DNA from: Isoetes taiwanensis
Lineage: Eukaryota > Streptophyta > Lycopodiopsida > Isoetales > Isoetaceae
Length of the DNA stretch: 64,000 bases
Reading direction: 5' to 3'
Assembly: GCA_021234155.1 (NCBI GenBank)
Contig: JAJEKV010000040.1
Coordinates: 6,750,438 to 6,814,437 of the forward strand
Below are positions 23,516 through 33,848 of the stretch, in pieces; position 1 is the first letter of the stretch; every line of letters begins with the position of its first letter. Under the pieces are notes generated by a model that saw only the letters and a list, made by a program, of their open reading frames with translations, was not told the origin of the DNA and ran no database searches. Made by a program: the position numbers and the translations under genes.

Positions 23516-23624
23516 ACTTTCTTATTTGTTGTCAAATTAAAATTAAACACAAGTCCCTCATCAATAGTCTCCCATTTGCATATAAAATATCTATCATTCC
23601 AAGTTATATTATGTTTTATGAACT

Positions 23625-24330
23625 AAAATGGCCTCCTATCAGCCATTCCACGTCATATTTCCGCTCCTTGGGATTTGGGGTCTCAAAATGGCCTCCTATC
23701 GCCCATTCCACGCCATATTTCCGCCCCTTTTTTCCCGCCGATTTGCTTGGAATATTCTCCGGAATAAGGGGATCGCATTATTTATGGCGCCATATGTATT
23801 TAATTCGTTGGTTGTCGAATGATTGATTGACGCAACACGCGGCGCTTCTAAAAGCCACTTGCATTATAGCATACCGCAACTCATGATGTTGTCTCTTGGT
23901 TTGTCGATACCAAGCATGCGCATCACCGATTCTTGTCTTGCCCCTATTTTCATTTAGAGTCCATGGCCATACAAGCTTCCCGCCTTCTACATTTCAAAAT
24001 TTGAATGTGTAGGTTGAAGCTTTGTATCAGACTTTCGTTTCGAGGCGCAGCGATTGCGCCTTAAAAGTTCGTAATCGGGATCTTTACTTCATCCCAATAC
24101 AGGCTTCCCGCCCTCTACAATTCGAATTTTTGAATTTGCTTTTGTATAAAAGCATGGATTGTAGGAGAATGGACTTTTCAATTTCCAAATGCACGCGTTT
24201 GCAAATTTCAAAAAACGAGGTTAGTACTTGGGACGCTCGCTCAAACGGTTTAATTGTGCAGGGGCATACAAATTGTACACCTTCATTTCGCCGCGGCGAT
24301 CCACGCTGTATGGAAGCTCCAAATGATGTG
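23625..24330 (+). repeat. Dispersed repeat, copy 2 of 2 (partner at 21.64-22.24 kb)
   Basis: Same order of words as the partner. An initial about 65-bp unit ('aaaatggcctcctatc...gccattccacg...catatttccgc') is duplicated here. Confidence 0.85.
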
Positions 24331-24639
24331 TGGATAAGGATCCAACCGACTCACGAATATGCTCCAGCCTTCAATCGCAAAAAGGAGGTCTAAAAATAAG
24401 AACTTAGACCTCCTCACATGTTGCGCCTTGCGTGCTCAAAAAGTGTCGAACATCCGGGCGGATGGCGGTTTATATCCATTGATCCGTTGAGTGGCAAGAA
24501 ACCGCCATTTCGGGACGCTTCAAGTTTAGTCCGATTTTGTGGTGATGGTAACTCCGCCTCTTGGGATATTGTGAGAGATTGAGAGAGGATGAAGGCATTC
24601 GAATCGAATACAGTTCCTTGAGATGAGCTGCTTCTGATT

Positions 24640-25205
24640 ATCACTACCTTTCGAGGTAGTTTGTTGTTATTATTGCTAGTGCTTATGTTGTATATTTTGC
24701 TTCTGCTGACATAGGGACCCCTAGAGGACGGGATGGAAGGGCTTTCAATCCTGGTATGGCCTGTACACAACACTCTGCAACTCATTCAATCATCGCACTG
24801 ATGGTGAAAGTATGAGATCCGGTGCTTTAAATACAACATCGGAGGTGAAATCTTGAGCTCAGATCTTTGGATTCTTAAATAACGAACATTTGTCACAGTA
24901 AATTCTTGATACAGCTGTATGGCACCAATTTCAGATGAAGATAGCTTGCATCCACAGGTGCCAGTTGACGATGGCAATGGATTCGGCATTGCTAGTTGCA
25001 TAAAGAAGGCCGCGACTTGTTCCACCTTTGGAAACGCGGGCATTTTCTTACGATTTTAGATGGCGAGAAAACTTGAAATAATGTAAAGAAGAAGAAAAAA
25101 AAGAAAAAATTAGAAAACCGGATTATATACGCTCAGATATGTCTAGCATGGCCCTAAATCCCCACCATAACCGTGAAGGTTTTCAACCTCCATGGTCTAA
25201 GGTCT
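24640..25205 (+). repeat. Dispersed repeat, copy 2 of 2 (partner at 16.37-16.89 kb)
   Basis: Near-identical to 16,371-16,885 with an additional 'atgttgtatattttgcttct' segment. Divergence is low, so this duplication is fairly young. Confidence 0.85.
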
Positions 25206-25239
25206 CTCGCTTCATTACTCCAACCGTGATGAAGGAAAG

Positions 25240-27325
25240 GAATGACGGGCGGGGAGGGAAACTTCTTTGAGATAATGGGCGGACAAGTCCAAATTGGTAA
25301 TAGGGCAGCCGCAAGAAAAGATCCAAGAGCTCGAAGAGCAAACTTTGGGCTTCAATGTAGGTTAAAGAATTTGAAGAAAACACCCCTTGGCTTTATGAAA
25401 GGAAGAAGCATTATCGACCGATAGAGGAACCAAGTTTGGATCAGGTGCATTCAGACGTAGGGTCACGGCCACAAGGTCCGCTTTTACAACACTAGCAAAG
25501 GCCAATTAAGATCCGGGAAAACTAGAAGCAATCTTGGTTACGTAGTAAAGAATCTAGCGACAAACAGGGAGATAGTGGACATGATTTGTCACCTCTACAA
25601 CTCTTCTCTCAAGAAGATGGTATTGGAAATGGTACTAGGAGAGATCTACAAGAAGTTAGAAGAGACAGATGTACGTGACTGCTTGTGATGATGTAGGCAT
25701 CAATCAAAAGAGGCTTGGTTACCGCTTCTCTATTCAAGCCATTCCACTAAGCGCTGAAAAGAATGGGCACAAAAAGTATTCGCTCCACGCCCACAAATTG
25801 TCGAGAATACAAGGGTTACTAGGACAAAGATGGTGTATGCCATATTAGGAGAGATGCACCACGCTGAATGTGCGGGTCCCGCTATAGCCATAAAAGATAA
25901 GAATGGCAAGGATTGTTGTGATATAGTTGGAATGAATGGACGCTAATAATCTTTGGGTTGACCTTGGTTACTCTCTTTACAATTCCTTGTCAAATATTAT
26001 GACTTAATTTTGCGTAAAACTAATGGTGAGATTGAAGTTTGCATAAAATTGGATGAAATGGAACCCACCAAGTTTGAGAAGTATGAGAGGGTATCCGTTG
26101 TCATCATGAATAGAGCAATTGAGAATGCAATTGCACATGCTAAATCAAAGAGCAACAAGAATAATAAAAAGATGTAGAGGTGACTGGCGAGGAGAAGAAG
26201 CGCTCGAAAAATGGTTCTCATGTCAATCAAGATGACACCGGTGGTTAGGTCTCTTTAAAGTTCGTAAAGAAATCCACGAGGTATTGAAATGGGTGTTCAA
26301 TCAAATGGACATCCCGAATCTAATATCTAGATTCGAGGGAGGGGAAAAAATTGCAAGTAGATCACTTGGCGCCTGATTTAAAACCGGAGAAAGCAATGTA
26401 CAACATAAGTGGAGGAGGACAAGGAACATGCAAAAGTTGTTCAGACCGCAATCATGCAAGGAAGTCAAGTTGGGAAGACTGTTTCAACCTTGTCCCTTAA
26501 CCAAGCAAATGCTCCTAATAGAGGAGAAGAAGATCCCAAGTTCCATGGCATTTTCCCCATTCCATTAGAGAGGGTTTATATCCGCACTTTGCATGGCTTT
26601 TGTGAGAATCATCGACAAGATGATATTTTTGAGTCTGCAGATTCGTGTGGAACATTTCCGCATAAGAAGAGAAGAGAGGAAAGAATTCGTGAGAGTTGAA
26701 CATGTTCTATCAAAAGCGTGTTTGCATGATGGCAATGTAAGATTAGAGCTCGATGAGAAATGGGCAGAAGAACAAGTGTGCCTCGTGAAGGTGTCAATTG
26801 AGGGGTGAAAGCTCGACGCTTCATAAAGAATCATAGAGAGGCTCGAACGGAAACCGGATGGGAGAAAAGGTCTATGAATTTGGAAAATTGCTGGTTGATG
26901 CGGAGCAGACCGCCACAAGATGGCGTTCGCTCGGCATTGAGGAAAAAGAAAGCATGGGATGCATTGTCCGAATTGTTCCCATACATTGGAGAATGGACCT
27001 CACAAGAGAAGATGCAAAAATGTTCGTGGCAAGTTTAATAACAAATTTATTAAAGCTTTCATAGACGCATGGGGAGAGAGTGAAGTCACGCACTACTTGC
27101 ACATCTTTTGGGCTCATGCACCTTGGTTTTTTAGGAAGTATGGAAGCCTAGCAAAGGTGGAGTGCACAAGGCATGGAGAAGTCGATAGACAAGCTAAAAT
27201 AGCCTTTCATCGTAACACTCAAAGAGGGGTGGAAATGTGGGAACCAACCCTCTAAGACGTATGACAGAGTGGTTTTATAGAAGGGCGATGGCTAAATTTA
27301 CAAGAAGGTTGCTTTAAGTAGCAAC
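25240..27325 (+). pseudogene. Transposase-like large protein, frame-broken (C-terminal half readable)
   Basis: Several plus-strand frames join into one protein-like path. Early parts include 'GHGHKVRFYNTSKGQLRSG' (25,470) and 'EIVDMICHLYNSSLKKM' (25,570). The middle has 'FPIPLERVYIRTLH' (26,560). The end has 'WGESEVTHYLHIFWAHAP', 'FFRKYGSLAKV', 'AKIAFHRNTQRG' (27,070-27,230) and 'MTEWFYRRAM' (27,265). The order of a Tyr-Leu-His helix, 'KYGSL', a His-Arg-Asn/His-Thr segment and 'WFYRR' recalls large uncharacterised proteins of animal and plant DNA transposons. I cannot name the family. At least four frame changes and several stops are needed, so it is decayed or mis-sequenced. It is co-linear with the DUF7869-type gene at 39-42 kb and may be part of the same element. 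Confidence 0.45.
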
Positions 27326-27469
27326 CCGTAAGTCGTGAAACACCATTGGCATAATGTCAAGAGAAAACGGAAAAGTTGCTTGGCAAAATTCTAGGGCCCC
27401 ACTAGCATCGCGAACAATGGAGATCTAAGAGACAAAGAATCGTAAAGTATACTTGTAATGTGTAGCATG

Positions 27470-27535
27470 TTCACACGACGCCAAGTACTTGCCTCCAACC
27501 TTGTTTGCACAACTATAGCCCAGGCCGCGGTGATC
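27470..27535. promoter_or_regulatory. About 66-bp bordered element, copy 2
   Basis: 'tcacacgacgccaagtactt' at the left and 'ggccgcggtgatc' at the right, about 55 bp apart. It lies between the end of the plus-strand transposase-like gene and the tail of the next minus-strand gene. Confidence 0.6.
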
Positions 27536-27679
27536 TTATTTGTATCATATGGCTAGTAATAAAGGGAGTTCGCTATTGCTTGCATTTATGTGGCTTGGCG
27601 TCGGCCGGTGAAGCTTTACAAGATAATAATAAAAAAGGTTACTTTTGATTAAAGTTGTGAAAGATGTTACATTGAAAAC

Positions 27680-28235
27680 AAAATACAACGACTCATTGTT
27701 GCTCCAAAGGCGAGCTCTTCTTCATTATCTTCATCATCATCATCAGCCCGGCCCCTCGCCTTCGCCTTCATCTCTTCTCCTCAAGTGAGCAATCACCCTA
27801 TCCAAACGTTCCTCCAATCTGGTCCACCATCTCTTTGTATATGTCCCGCCCCCGTCCCAATAGCACAACGTGTTCTTTCGGGCTGAATTAGCAACCTCGT
27901 TGCCGCCATAACCACCTCGGATTGCAGTTGTTGGGGCATGTCATCCTCTCCAAAGCCTTCTATTCAACCGCCTCGATTTGCCTCTCCGGCTACGGCATGA
28001 GAAGGTTGAATTCATTCTCTTCTTCTTTCTGCTGAATTGTAACGACGTTTTCCTTTAGAAGATCATCTTGCTCCTTCAACCTCTTCATTAGAACACCCAA
28101 CACTATGTCGAAGGGGAGTTCTATCCTCTTGCGCTTTCCCTTATCAGCTTGAGGATGTGGAGCATAGATGACAAATGGGAGGGACGTTAAGATTATAGAA
28201 GTGAGGAGCAAAGACTCTAACCGCGGAAGGAGCAC
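27680..28235 (-). CDS. Small coiled-coil protein with acidic tail, unknown function
   Basis: The minus strand reads 'ADKGKRKRIELPFDIVLG', then a Lys/Glu-rich helix 'MKRLKEQDDLLKENVVTIQQ' and 'KEEENEFNLLMP'. After frame changes come 'SEVVMAATRLLIQPERTR' and an acidic end 'RGRADDDDEDNEEELAFG' near 27,730. The basic patch (GKRKR) followed by a heptad-like helix suggests a nuclear coiled-coil protein. No in-frame ATG is obvious near 28,235, so the start is uncertain; it may lie in an unrecognised exon. A degenerate copy of the bordered element lies about 160 bp upstream. No family recognised. Confidence 0.4.
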
Positions 28236-28393
28236 AATGCAAGGACCTCAATTTATACATATTAACGCTTGAACATATTAAAACTGGGCCGGGCCGGGCC
28301 GACGCGGTCGAAGCCGGATTCTCGCTTGGGTTGTCCGCTAGAACACATTAATGGTAACCGTCTCACCGAACACATTAATAACTATTCTAACTA

Positions 28394-28465
28394 CATCAGA
28401 CACACCACGCAAAAACCGCATAACGAGCTTTAAAACCGTATGAAGGGTTTCGGCCGCGGTGATCC
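28394..28465. promoter_or_regulatory. Bordered element, degenerate copy 3
   Basis: 'atcagacacaccacgc' weakly matches the left end and 'cggccgcggtgatccgcc' matches the right end exactly. Upstream of the minus-strand coiled-coil gene. Confidence 0.4.
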
Positions 28466-28529
28466 GCCTTGCATTCTCTCTACCACGGATATTGAAAAAT
28501 AAAAAATAGGAAACGTAATATTCTAAGAC

Positions 28530-29042
28530 ATTTGTCAAAAACTTTTCCCATTGAGAAATAAAATAATTACAAACATTAAAAAACGCCCCTCTAGAGGAGC
28601 CTCGATGCCTATGATCGCCGCAAGCTCTTCCCCGGAGGGCAATGATAATTTTTTCTCGCTCCTCCAACATGATTGCCCCGCCTGCAACCATGTTCTCATA
28701 TTCGCAACCTTATCTTCCCGCACCATCGAAGTTGAGCTCTGGGGGCAGCCTCTCCCGCTTTAGATTGCGCCCTAAGCCTCTCTTTGAGGTTATATCTCTG
28801 TGGGCGCCGCAATTCATGGGGTCTAAGGCAGCCCGGATTGTCGCAAGACTAAAATCACTTCCCTATAGAAGGCGGCCTTCTCCCTCGCCGCAAGAACCAA
28901 CCTTGGCCACGCCTTCATCATTCTTTTCTTTTAGAAGGCGGATCCGCTCCTCCGCTTCAAAGACATCTAATGTTCGTAATTTCCTTGACCGTAACTTGAG
29001 ACAAGATCTCGGGTAGTGGATGGAACTGGAGCCGGAGGCCAT
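28530..29042 (-). CDS. Small Ser-start (MASGSSS) protein, unknown function
   Basis: ATG at 29,042 reads 'MASGSSSIHYPRSCLKLRS' followed by 'TLDVFEAEERIRLLKEKND', a probable coiled coil. Later segments are 'AALDPMNCGAHRDITSKRG' and, after a frame change, 'AIMLEEREKIIIALRGRACG'. A TATA-like 'aaatttataaag' lies about 95 bp upstream. The MAS-Ser-rich start matches the starts of the two duplicated genes at 29,989 and 30,900, suggesting a small gene family within the cluster. Two frame changes are required to read through. No homologue recognised. Confidence 0.4.
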
Positions 29043-29499
29043 TGAAAGTGATGGGAGAATGTGAGAGATGGTCGAGGGCGGATGTGGTAGAACAGAGATG
29101 GCGTAAACTAGAGATACGCTGGAATCTACGCCATGAAAATTTATAAAGTTGTGTAATAATCCTAACGAGGCTTAAATTATAGCATGCAATTAGGGCAACG
29201 GTAGCCTATGTTCGCATCATGGGATCCGGCTCATATCCTAGCCGCATCTTATGCGTGCCGCATAAAAGAGATGTTATTGTGGCAAATAAGATGCCATGTC
29301 CTTGGCATGACGCTGTCATCCACATGCCACGTATGTGAATAGACATTGTCATCCACATGCAAATTCGTGATTTACCCGCAAGTTATCACATAATCTAGCT
29401 AGATATTTGTGTTACATATACTTTTCCATTAATAAATTAGGAATTTATACATACAACGAGGGTGTATCGTGGAGGAATCATGACGACGAAATCCATTGA

Positions 29500-29989
29500 T
29501 TGCTACCTAATTACAAGCATGGCATTTCAAGGTCCGGTGATCTTTTTAATAAAACAAAACAAGAGAAATGATAGAAGCAAGAAATAGAGCAAACTTTTTC
29601 TTTGAAATAAAAAATATATATACAATGGCTAGGGATCTTCATGATCCCCAGAGTCGAGCCGTAAAGTCTGCGTTCTTCATCCTCCGCACTCAAGCTTCTT
29701 CTCCATATCTTCTAGCGCTGCAAGGAATACGTGGTGCAGTTAAAACGGCTTCAATCTCGGGCTATTGGCCTCTTTGCATCTGGTTAATGTTGCCACAGCT
29801 CAAGGTCTCGCCATGTAGCAGCCCCCTCGTGAATTTAACATGTCCACCGCCCATCTTCTACGTGGATTTGATTCGGTTGTTTTTTGTCGCGGAACCTCCC
29901 TTGAATCTCTTTATCACCACAGTAAAGGGTGATGTCCGCTGGGCAGCTCGGGCGCGGTGGTCGCTATCGGAGAAGGATGAAGATGCCAT
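29500..29989 (-). pseudogene. Duplicated small gene, copy A (MASSSFSDSDH start)
   Basis: ATG at 29,989 reads 'MASSSFSDSDHRARAAQRTS' and 'FTVVIKRFKGG' before a stop; downstream frames remain alignable to copy B. The start parallels copy B ('MASSSSSNSDHAKIALPA'). Both have a TATA-like 'ttataaatagaagacc' about 90 bp upstream and a bordered element directly above that. Frame breaks suggest decay. Function unknown. Confidence 0.45.
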
Positions 29990-30080
29990 CGAGAGAAGGC
30001 GAAAAGGCTGAAGGCTGAGAAGACGAGCGTAATGCGTATAGCTAAGAGGATCTGAGGTCGGCTAAAAGATAGAAGGTCTT

Positions 30081-30091
30081 CTATTTATAAA
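30081..30091 (-). promoter_or_regulatory. TATA-like box upstream of copy A
   Basis: Minus strand 'ttataaatagaagacc', about 90 bp before the ATG at 29,989 and conserved with copy B at 30,986-30,995. Confidence 0.5.
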
Positions 30092-30111
30092 TGTGGATTT
30101 CATAGTAGTTG

Positions 30112-30175
30112 AGTCACACGACGCGAAGGATGCCGCCTGGGTGAAAATTGACCGCTACTTCTGGCCGCGGTGAGG
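30112..30175. promoter_or_regulatory. Bordered element, copy 4, upstream of copy A
   Basis: 'gtcacacgacgcgaagga' to 'ctggccgcggtgagg', starting about 120 bp upstream of the copy A start and 20 bp beyond its TATA-like box. Confidence 0.6.
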
Positions 30176-30344
30176 AAAAAGGACCATTACTTCTTCTAAC
30201 ATCTTTTCTTTTTAGAAAGCTCGTGATAATTTTTATTTGATAATTTTGGTGATACAATCTATACATAAGTAATTTTACCGATACATAACTAAAGATAGAA
30301 CTTCTCATTGAAGCAAAATAGAACGGCATGGAGATCACACGCGC

Positions 30345-30900
30345 CATGAAATCCATTGATTGCTACCTAATTGCAAGCAAGGCATTTCAAGGCCGTGGTG
30401 ATATTTTAATAAAACAGTAACATACATTGGAACAAGAGGATAGATAGAAGCAAAAAATAGAGAAAACTTTTCTTTTGAAGCAAAAATAGTTAGATACAAC
30501 GGCTAGGGATCTTCATGATCCTCTAGCTGATTTTCATGTCCCCGCAAACCGGCCGTAAGGTCTGCGTTCATCCTCCTCGCAATTCGGAGCTTTTTCCATA
30601 TCTTCTAAGGCTCAGCGAAATCGCGTGGAGCGGTTTCAACCGCCGCCTCAAGGCTCGCCGCCTCGCGGGGTACATGGCTTAATGTTTCGCTGAGCTCAAT
30701 GTCTCGCCTTCGCAAGCGCCTCCCTCGTGAAGGCTAATTGGCCGACCGCCTCCATATTCTCCGGCATTTGAGACGGTTGTTTTCATCATGGATCTTCTTG
30801 AATCTCTTCATCACCACCGAAGGGTGATGTCCATGGGCAGCCTGGGCGCGGGGAGTGCTATCTTGGCGTGGTCGCTGTTAGAGGAAGATGATGATGCCAT
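30345..30900 (-). pseudogene. Duplicated small gene, copy B (MASSSSSNSDH start)
   Basis: ATG at 30,900 gives 'MASSSSSNSDHAKIALPA'. Further coding-like segments in other frames are 'VVMKRFKKIHDENNRLKCR', 'FTREALAK', 'LSETLSHVPREAASLEAAVE' and 'MNADLTAGLRG', which together suggest an alpha-helical coiled-coil protein of about 130 residues. At least two frame changes break it. Same promoter layout as copy A. No known family recognised. Confidence 0.45.
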
Positions 30901-30985
30901 CGGAGCAGTAAGGTGGAAGGCGGAAGCCGGAAGTAGAAGATGAGTAGAAGGCGGAAGGCATCGGAGGTCGAGTGACATCGGTCTT

Positions 30986-30995
30986 CTATTTATAA
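30986..30995 (-). promoter_or_regulatory. TATA-like box upstream of copy B
   Basis: Minus strand 'ttataaatagaagacc', about 86 bp before the ATG at 30,900; the six bases 'agaagacc' after TATA are also conserved with copy A. Confidence 0.5.
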
Positions 30996-31000
30996 CATGA

Positions 31001-31037
31001 GTCACACGAAGTTGCTTCTTTCTCGGCCGCGGTGAGG
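31001..31037. promoter_or_regulatory. Bordered element, shortened copy 5, upstream of copy B
   Basis: 'gtcacacgaagttgcttct' to 'cggccgcggtgagg'. The interior is deleted to about 37 bp in total, yet both ends are kept. Confidence 0.5.
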
Positions 31038-31229
31038 AATAAATAAATTAATTGTTTTTTCCAATAATATTTCATTACTTGAGATAAATATCACACGCGA
31101 AAACCTAGATATGACGTAAAATCGACCGATGTATTTCAAGGTGATGTGAATAAATACAAATAAAATAATTTTTATTAGGAATTTCGAGGAAGAACAATCT
31201 GTGACATAAACCGATACAAGTTGGAAAAT

Positions 31230-32661
31230 ATATAACTTCCAATTTTTCAAGCTTCGTCGCCAATTTCATGCTCTTTTCAATCCCCACCAGACCGATCCAA
31301 CAAGGCAATGACTTCCATGTTATCGACCCCATTTCCAACCTTGGGTGAGTCAAGCCGCCAGCCTAAAAATTTAACATATTGCTCGTACAGACCGGGCTTT
31401 GGTCGCCAAAATATTGTAGCACAATATCCCGCCAATTGCTATCACCCTTCGGTGTTTGATGCCAATTGGGAATGGTTCCCAACATGCATAATGCACGGAT
31501 GTAATAGACAAACTCGCACCTTTTGACTGAAAAGTTCTCACGAAGACGATTATCTCCCCATTAACTAATCTTGAGATATATCAGAACAATGTAGAGTCTT
31601 TCAATCTTTTCCCTGCCCGTGCATGTCGGCAAGAAAAATCATCTACTTCCCACAAATAAGAACCCTCAAGCTTATCTTCTTCACATTTATCCTCATCTCA
31701 TTTTAGGCTTATGCCGCCATTGATTGATCAAGGGCCCGCCAAACTCAGATCCTGCTGGCGGCCTTTGCACCTGAGACGCTGGAATTCTTCTTCCGCTGGT
31801 AGATTCGCCTCATCTTGAGCAAATCGAGACTCCAGCTTCTCATAGGCTTCTTTAAGCTTTATAGCATTGCCGGTATAATTAGACACTTCAAACATCTCTT
31901 TGTCCAAATCCTCTTCAAAATCTAGGCCTAGGTTTACCCATTTCGGCCAAGGTACCGATAAGCCTCGTCTTCCCTAGCACACATTAAGTAACAAAGACGG
32001 GGTTCTCAAGATATCACTTAGCAATAGGTATTCTTTGCCTTCCACTAAAATTGGCGTTATGTCGACAACTTCTTTTCATCCTCATCCCCATCCTCATCAC
32101 CTTCGTAATCATCTCCCTCCTCCGGGTTCACCCAAGGCCGGTCGGCCGAAGCTAAAACTCCTACATTCTTGCTCTTCTTCTTGTAGATCTATCTCCATTT
32201 CTACGCCATAGTCAAACATCATCACACATAACCGACCCCCCTTGGCTTAAAGATTTCATTGTTTCCAGTGTATCTTCGTTTTGGCCGAAAGCGTAATGCA
32301 ATAACTAGCAAAATGCAAACTAAAGAGAAATAAGATACCTTCTTAAGCACAAGGACGGCCGGTGAGGGAGCCCGTGCGCTAAAGATTCTTGAAAAACATC
32401 TTTTGTTGCTTGCAAATGAGAAGCCGCCTCCTCTAGAGCTGGTTTTGGAATCCACGAGCCGGGACATCCGCAAAGGGGCGTACCGAGACCAAGCGGTCGG
32501 GTGAAAGCTAAGGCAACCTCGCGATAGCATCCAAGCTCGCCATCGCTTGCCATGATGTCCAACTCCTTGCAATAGAACGGATAAATCGCACCGGGCGCAA
32601 CTTCCTCGTTGTCATGAGGGGCTGATGCATACTATTCCGTGAACTTCACATAACAATACAT
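31230..32661 (-). CDS. Multi-exon protein of unknown function
   Basis: A start at 32,661 reads 'MYCYVKFTE', a lone TAG, then 'YASAPHDNEEVAPGAIYPFY' and 'CKELDIMASDGELGCYREVA'. It continues through 'EEAASHLQATKDVFQESLA' to a probable donor (.. agaag/gtatct) near 32,337. A second block has 'DYGVEMEIDLQEEEQE', an acidic 'GDDYEGDEDGDEDEKK' and 'LVEGKEYLLLSDILRTPSLL'. A third has 'LGLDFEEDLDKEMFEVSNYT' and 'AIKLKEAYEKLESRFAQDEA'. The last (31,550-31,240) reads 'RLRENFSVKRCEFVYYIRAL', 'TPKGDSNWRDIVLQYFGD' and 'GSITWKSLPCWIGLVG'. The codon pattern is convincing, but I recognise no family. Single stops and shifts occur. A telo-box-like run and a bordered element precede it. Confidence 0.5.
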
Positions 32662-32788
32662 GGCGGCGTAAGCATACCTAAAGCAAGAAGATGTTTAGGA
32701 GCTTGTAAAGGCGTTGTCACTTCGATCTCAAGTAGCCGTTGTCGATTATGAAAGGGGACAAACCGTTGTGGGGAGATTTGTCCGCACA

Positions 32789-32815
32789 TTTTAGGGTTAG
32801 GGTTAGGTTAGGGTT
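32789..32815 (-). promoter_or_regulatory. Telomere-like (telo-box) run upstream of the minus-strand gene
   Basis: Plus strand 'tttagggttagggttaggtt' followed by 'agggtt', i.e. AACCCTAA words on the coding strand, about 130 bp upstream of the ATG at 32,661. Telo boxes (AAACCCTAA) are known in promoters of plant growth-related genes. It directly abuts the bordered element at 32,816. Confidence 0.5.
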
Positions 32816-32882
32816 GGATCACACGACGCGAAGACTACTATGTGCAACAAAAGCACAATGCTTGCTTTGGCCGCGGTGATCC
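32816..32882. promoter_or_regulatory. Bordered element, copy 6, best-preserved example
   Basis: GGATCACACGACGCGAAG at the left, 'ctatgtgcaacaaaagcac' in the middle, 'ggccgcggtgatcc' at the right; 67 bp, the same length as copy 1. Confidence 0.7.
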
Positions 32883-33083
32883 CTCACGTATAACATTAAA
32901 AAAAATACAAAGCGCTAAGCTAGGCTTCTAAGAAAGAAATGGACTAAGAGATTGCTTATAAAGCCATTACATTAAGAAATATTATACATATGAAAAAACA
33001 CAAAGGCACTTCACCGCCTTTTTTTCCGGGGTCTTTCTTCTTGTTGTATTCACCATAAAATTTTGACCATAGTACCCGGGATC

Positions 33084-33832
33084 CCTTATGCGAAGACGAG
33101 GCGCATGTCCTTGGCATGACGTATTGCCGCAAGTCGCGAGTCCTCGAACAAACCGACACCAACTACTTCCGAAGCCATTTGAAGAGCATTTAAGGCGCTT
33201 GCTTGAATTTCAGAAGCTGGTATGATGTATCGCACCACACTCTTCTGCGGAATCTCTTTCCACGAACTGGCAAATGGGAGACGCGAATGACCATCTCGAT
33301 TAACTCTTCGATAGTTCTTAATCTCGGCACAATGCCGCTTATTCTTCGCTTCGGCCACTACCCTCACCCACCCAAAGATTTGAGCTGTTGCTTTCGGCCG
33401 ACTCTTAGGCCATCTCCTCACCAACATTTGCGGTCGTTTCCTCGTAGCCGACTCTTCCGGCCGAATCTCCTCACATTTCTGGTCGCCTTCCCTTTTGGTT
33501 GGGCCTCCTCCTTTGATTTGAAGGTTTACGCATCCCGGGGAGGGAGGAGCATAAGAGCAAGAAGAGGCGGCTGCCAATAATTAATCCGTCGTAATTCTGC
33601 TTCGCCGGTCTCTCATTTCCATCCTCCGTCTCTCCCGGTGCACCTCCCTACCTCCAGAGGCGCTTCTCCCGCAGATACGTCATGGATTTCTTTTTCGGGT
33701 CTTCATAGGGCATGGTGAGGAGGAGGAGAATCTTTATCGAGACTTCAGATTCGTGATGAAGGAGTATGGACTAATGTAATCACCGCCTTACACCACCGGA
33801 TGGATCCTTGCGGTTGTTTTAGTTCTTGCCAT
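33084..33832 (-). CDS. Divergent histone H3 variant
   Basis: The ATG at 33,832 reads 'MARTKTTAR', matching the H3 tail (ARTKQTAR). One base later the next frame gives 'KDPSGGVRR', matching KSTGG.R. The C-terminal part holds a histone fold: 'AEIKNYRRVNRDG', 'RLPFASSWKEI', then 'IQASALNALQMASEVVGVGL' and 'FEDSRLAAIRHAK'. These correspond to H3 'REIRRYQKST', 'RLPFxRLVREI' and 'QxxALxALQEAxEAYLVGLFEDxNLCAIHAKR'. The end is shortened: 'AKDMRLVFA' replaces the longer loop plus last helix. About 110 extra codons separate tail and core, possibly an intron or an Arg/Lys-rich insert. H3 wraps nucleosomal DNA; the unusual L1 and C-terminus suggest a specialised variant. One tail frameshift is required. 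Confidence 0.72.
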
Positions 33833-33848
33833 GGCTTCTCGTGGATGG

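Larger units (their letters stand above)
29490..31037 (-). repeat. Tandem duplication of a gene unit, about 860 bp period
   Basis: 29,490-30,175 and 30,345-31,037 align over their whole length. Shared parts are 'aaatccattgattgctacct', 'ggctagggatcttcatgatc', the coding body, the MASSS start, the TATA-like box and the bordered element with 'ggccgcggtgagg'. Divergence is substantial, with several indels, so the duplication is not recent. Confidence 0.8.

Noticed and set aside
32789-32815. Interstitial telomere as evidence of a chromosome end or fusion
   Set aside because: Only about four TTAGGG-like units, placed neatly at promoter distance from a gene; a telo box is the simpler reading.
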